Source of the DNA: Spirochaetota bacterium
GTDB taxonomy: Bacteria; Spirochaetota; UBA4802; UB4802
Length of the DNA: 7,766 bases
Direction: 5' to 3'
Assembly (NCBI GenBank): GCA_029548025.1
Contig: JAKPOE010000316.1
Location: 1-7,766 of the forward strand
The notes beneath the pieces are model-generated. The model searched no databases. It saw only the letters and a list, made by a program, of their open reading frames with translations, and was not told where the DNA came from. The position numbers and the translations under genes were made by a program. Shown piece after piece: positions 7,123 through 7,766 of this stretch. Numbering within the stretch: position 1 is the first letter of the stretch; each line of letters begins with the position of its first letter.

Positions 7123-7766
7123 TTATATAGTTTCTAATGCATGTTTTGCTGCGCCAATGGCTGCTGTATAATCTCCATGTTTGGTAATCATATAGCGTAT
7201 GTTTTCCTTCATCCCTTCAAGGGAAAGCTTTTGAACCTGATGAATAATGTGCGGAAGAAAGTACTGACTGGCGCTGGATAATCCTCCGCCCAGTATCACT
7301 GCTTCAGGATTAAATATATTTACCAGATCAGCAATGCCAATTCCCAAATATGTTCCAATGAGATTAAAAACATACAGAGCAAGCGGATCACCTTTTTTTG
7401 CTTCATCATAGACATGGCGTGCGGTCATCGCATGTGGTGATATGGTATTGAGTGAAGAATCAGGATAGAATGTACAATGACTCTTAACAAAATGAACAAC
7501 CGCTGTTGCCGAGCCGTAACATTCCAGACATCCCTTTCTGCCGCATTTGCATTGCAGGCCGTTATAATCAATAGTTATGTGTCCAAATTCCATAGCGCTC
7601 CCGTTATTGCCGGTATAGGGCATACCATTGATAACAGCACCGCCCCCTATGCCGGTGCCAAGGGTAAGCATAATCCAGTTTTTATAATTTTTGCCGTTGC
7701 CAAGCCATAGCTCGCCAACTACTGCAGCATTGGCATCATTTTCAAGGAACACTGTATAACCGGTAA
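7123..7766 (-). CDS. ROK-family sugar kinase (glucokinase-like), C-terminal part; 5' end outside window
   Basis: About 213 residues of a ROK (repressor, ORF, kinase) family protein. The frame is open through the right edge; the GTG at 7752 is an internal Val codon (family context GYTVFLENDANAA), not the start. Roughly 100 N-terminal residues, including the DxGGT phosphate-binding loop, are missing from view. Numbering from that GTG: ENDANAA (4-10) with the catalytic Asp6, LGTGIGGG (31-38), the E55-F-G-H58 sugar-binding motif, and the zinc site H58, C68, C70, C75 within CKCGRKGCLE. NPEAVILGGG follows near the C-terminus. ROK kinases phosphorylate glucose, N-acetylglucosamine, N-acetylmannosamine, fructose or allose. 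The intact catalytic and zinc residues argue for an active cytoplasmic kinase, glucose being the commonest substrate. A DNA-binding ROK repressor is possible only if the unseen N-terminus carries a helix-turn-helix. PAP2 follows in the same operon. Confidence 0.92.
   Translation of the reverse strand, partial: TGYTVFLENDANAAVVGELWLGNGKNYKNWIMLTLGTGIGGGAVINGMPYTGNNGSAMEFGHITIDYNGLQCKCGRKGCLECYGSATAVVHFVKSHCTFYPDSSLNTISPHAMTARHVYDEAKKGDPLALYVFNLIGTYLGIGIADLVNIFNPEAVILGGGLSSASQYFLPHIIHQVQKLSLEGMKENIRYMITKHGDYTAAIGAAKHALETI

Noticed and set aside
7477..7710. + strand open frame opposite the ROK zinc and sugar motifs
   Set aside because: It is antisense to the conserved kinase region and is not a separate gene.

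Overview
The window is ordinary bacterial chromosome with two convergent gene blocks. Two genes on the + strand fill the left third. Four genes on the - strand fill the rest, and the blocks meet at about position 2500. The DNA is AT-rich by eye, more so on the left (UPF0182 gene) than on the right (ROK kinase gene); I did not count it in full. Codon use and Shine-Dalgarno sites are typically bacterial. The bacterial-type pheS-pheT pair, the UPF0182 protein and the ROK kinase do not fix a phylum. A low-GC, probably uncultured anaerobe, possibly of the Spirochaetota or a related group, would fit, but this is a weak guess. No rRNA, tRNA, insertion sequence, CRISPR array or phage gene is visible.

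Left block, + strand: the C-terminal two thirds of a large UPF0182-family membrane protein (its N-terminus lies before the window). Next come an 80-base gap holding a perfect GC-rich palindrome that looks like a dispersed repeat, and then a 233-residue membrane-anchored protein of unknown function.

Right block, read from the right edge leftwards on the - strand: the C-terminal part of a ROK-family sugar kinase (its N-terminus is beyond the window), followed 12 bases later by a six-helix-type PAP2 phosphatase. A 249-base regulatory gap follows, with a candidate promoter and a 10-bp inverted repeat, and then pheS and pheT, the two subunits of phenylalanyl-tRNA synthetase. The first-ATG choices for pheS and pheT are set by Shine-Dalgarno sites and family alignment; both open frames extend further upstream but without support. 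pheT ends by sharing the four bases TTAA with the stop codon of the unknown gene on the other strand, so no intergenic terminator separates the blocks.

The kinase and phosphatase look translationally coupled, and pheS and pheT clearly form an operon. The two + strand genes may be co-transcribed. I found no convincing undescribed system. The most informative oddities are the pheS upstream region (inverted repeat, long leader, small Phe-containing frame), the orphan membrane protein, the palindromic repeat, and a few unusual residues near the PheS active site.
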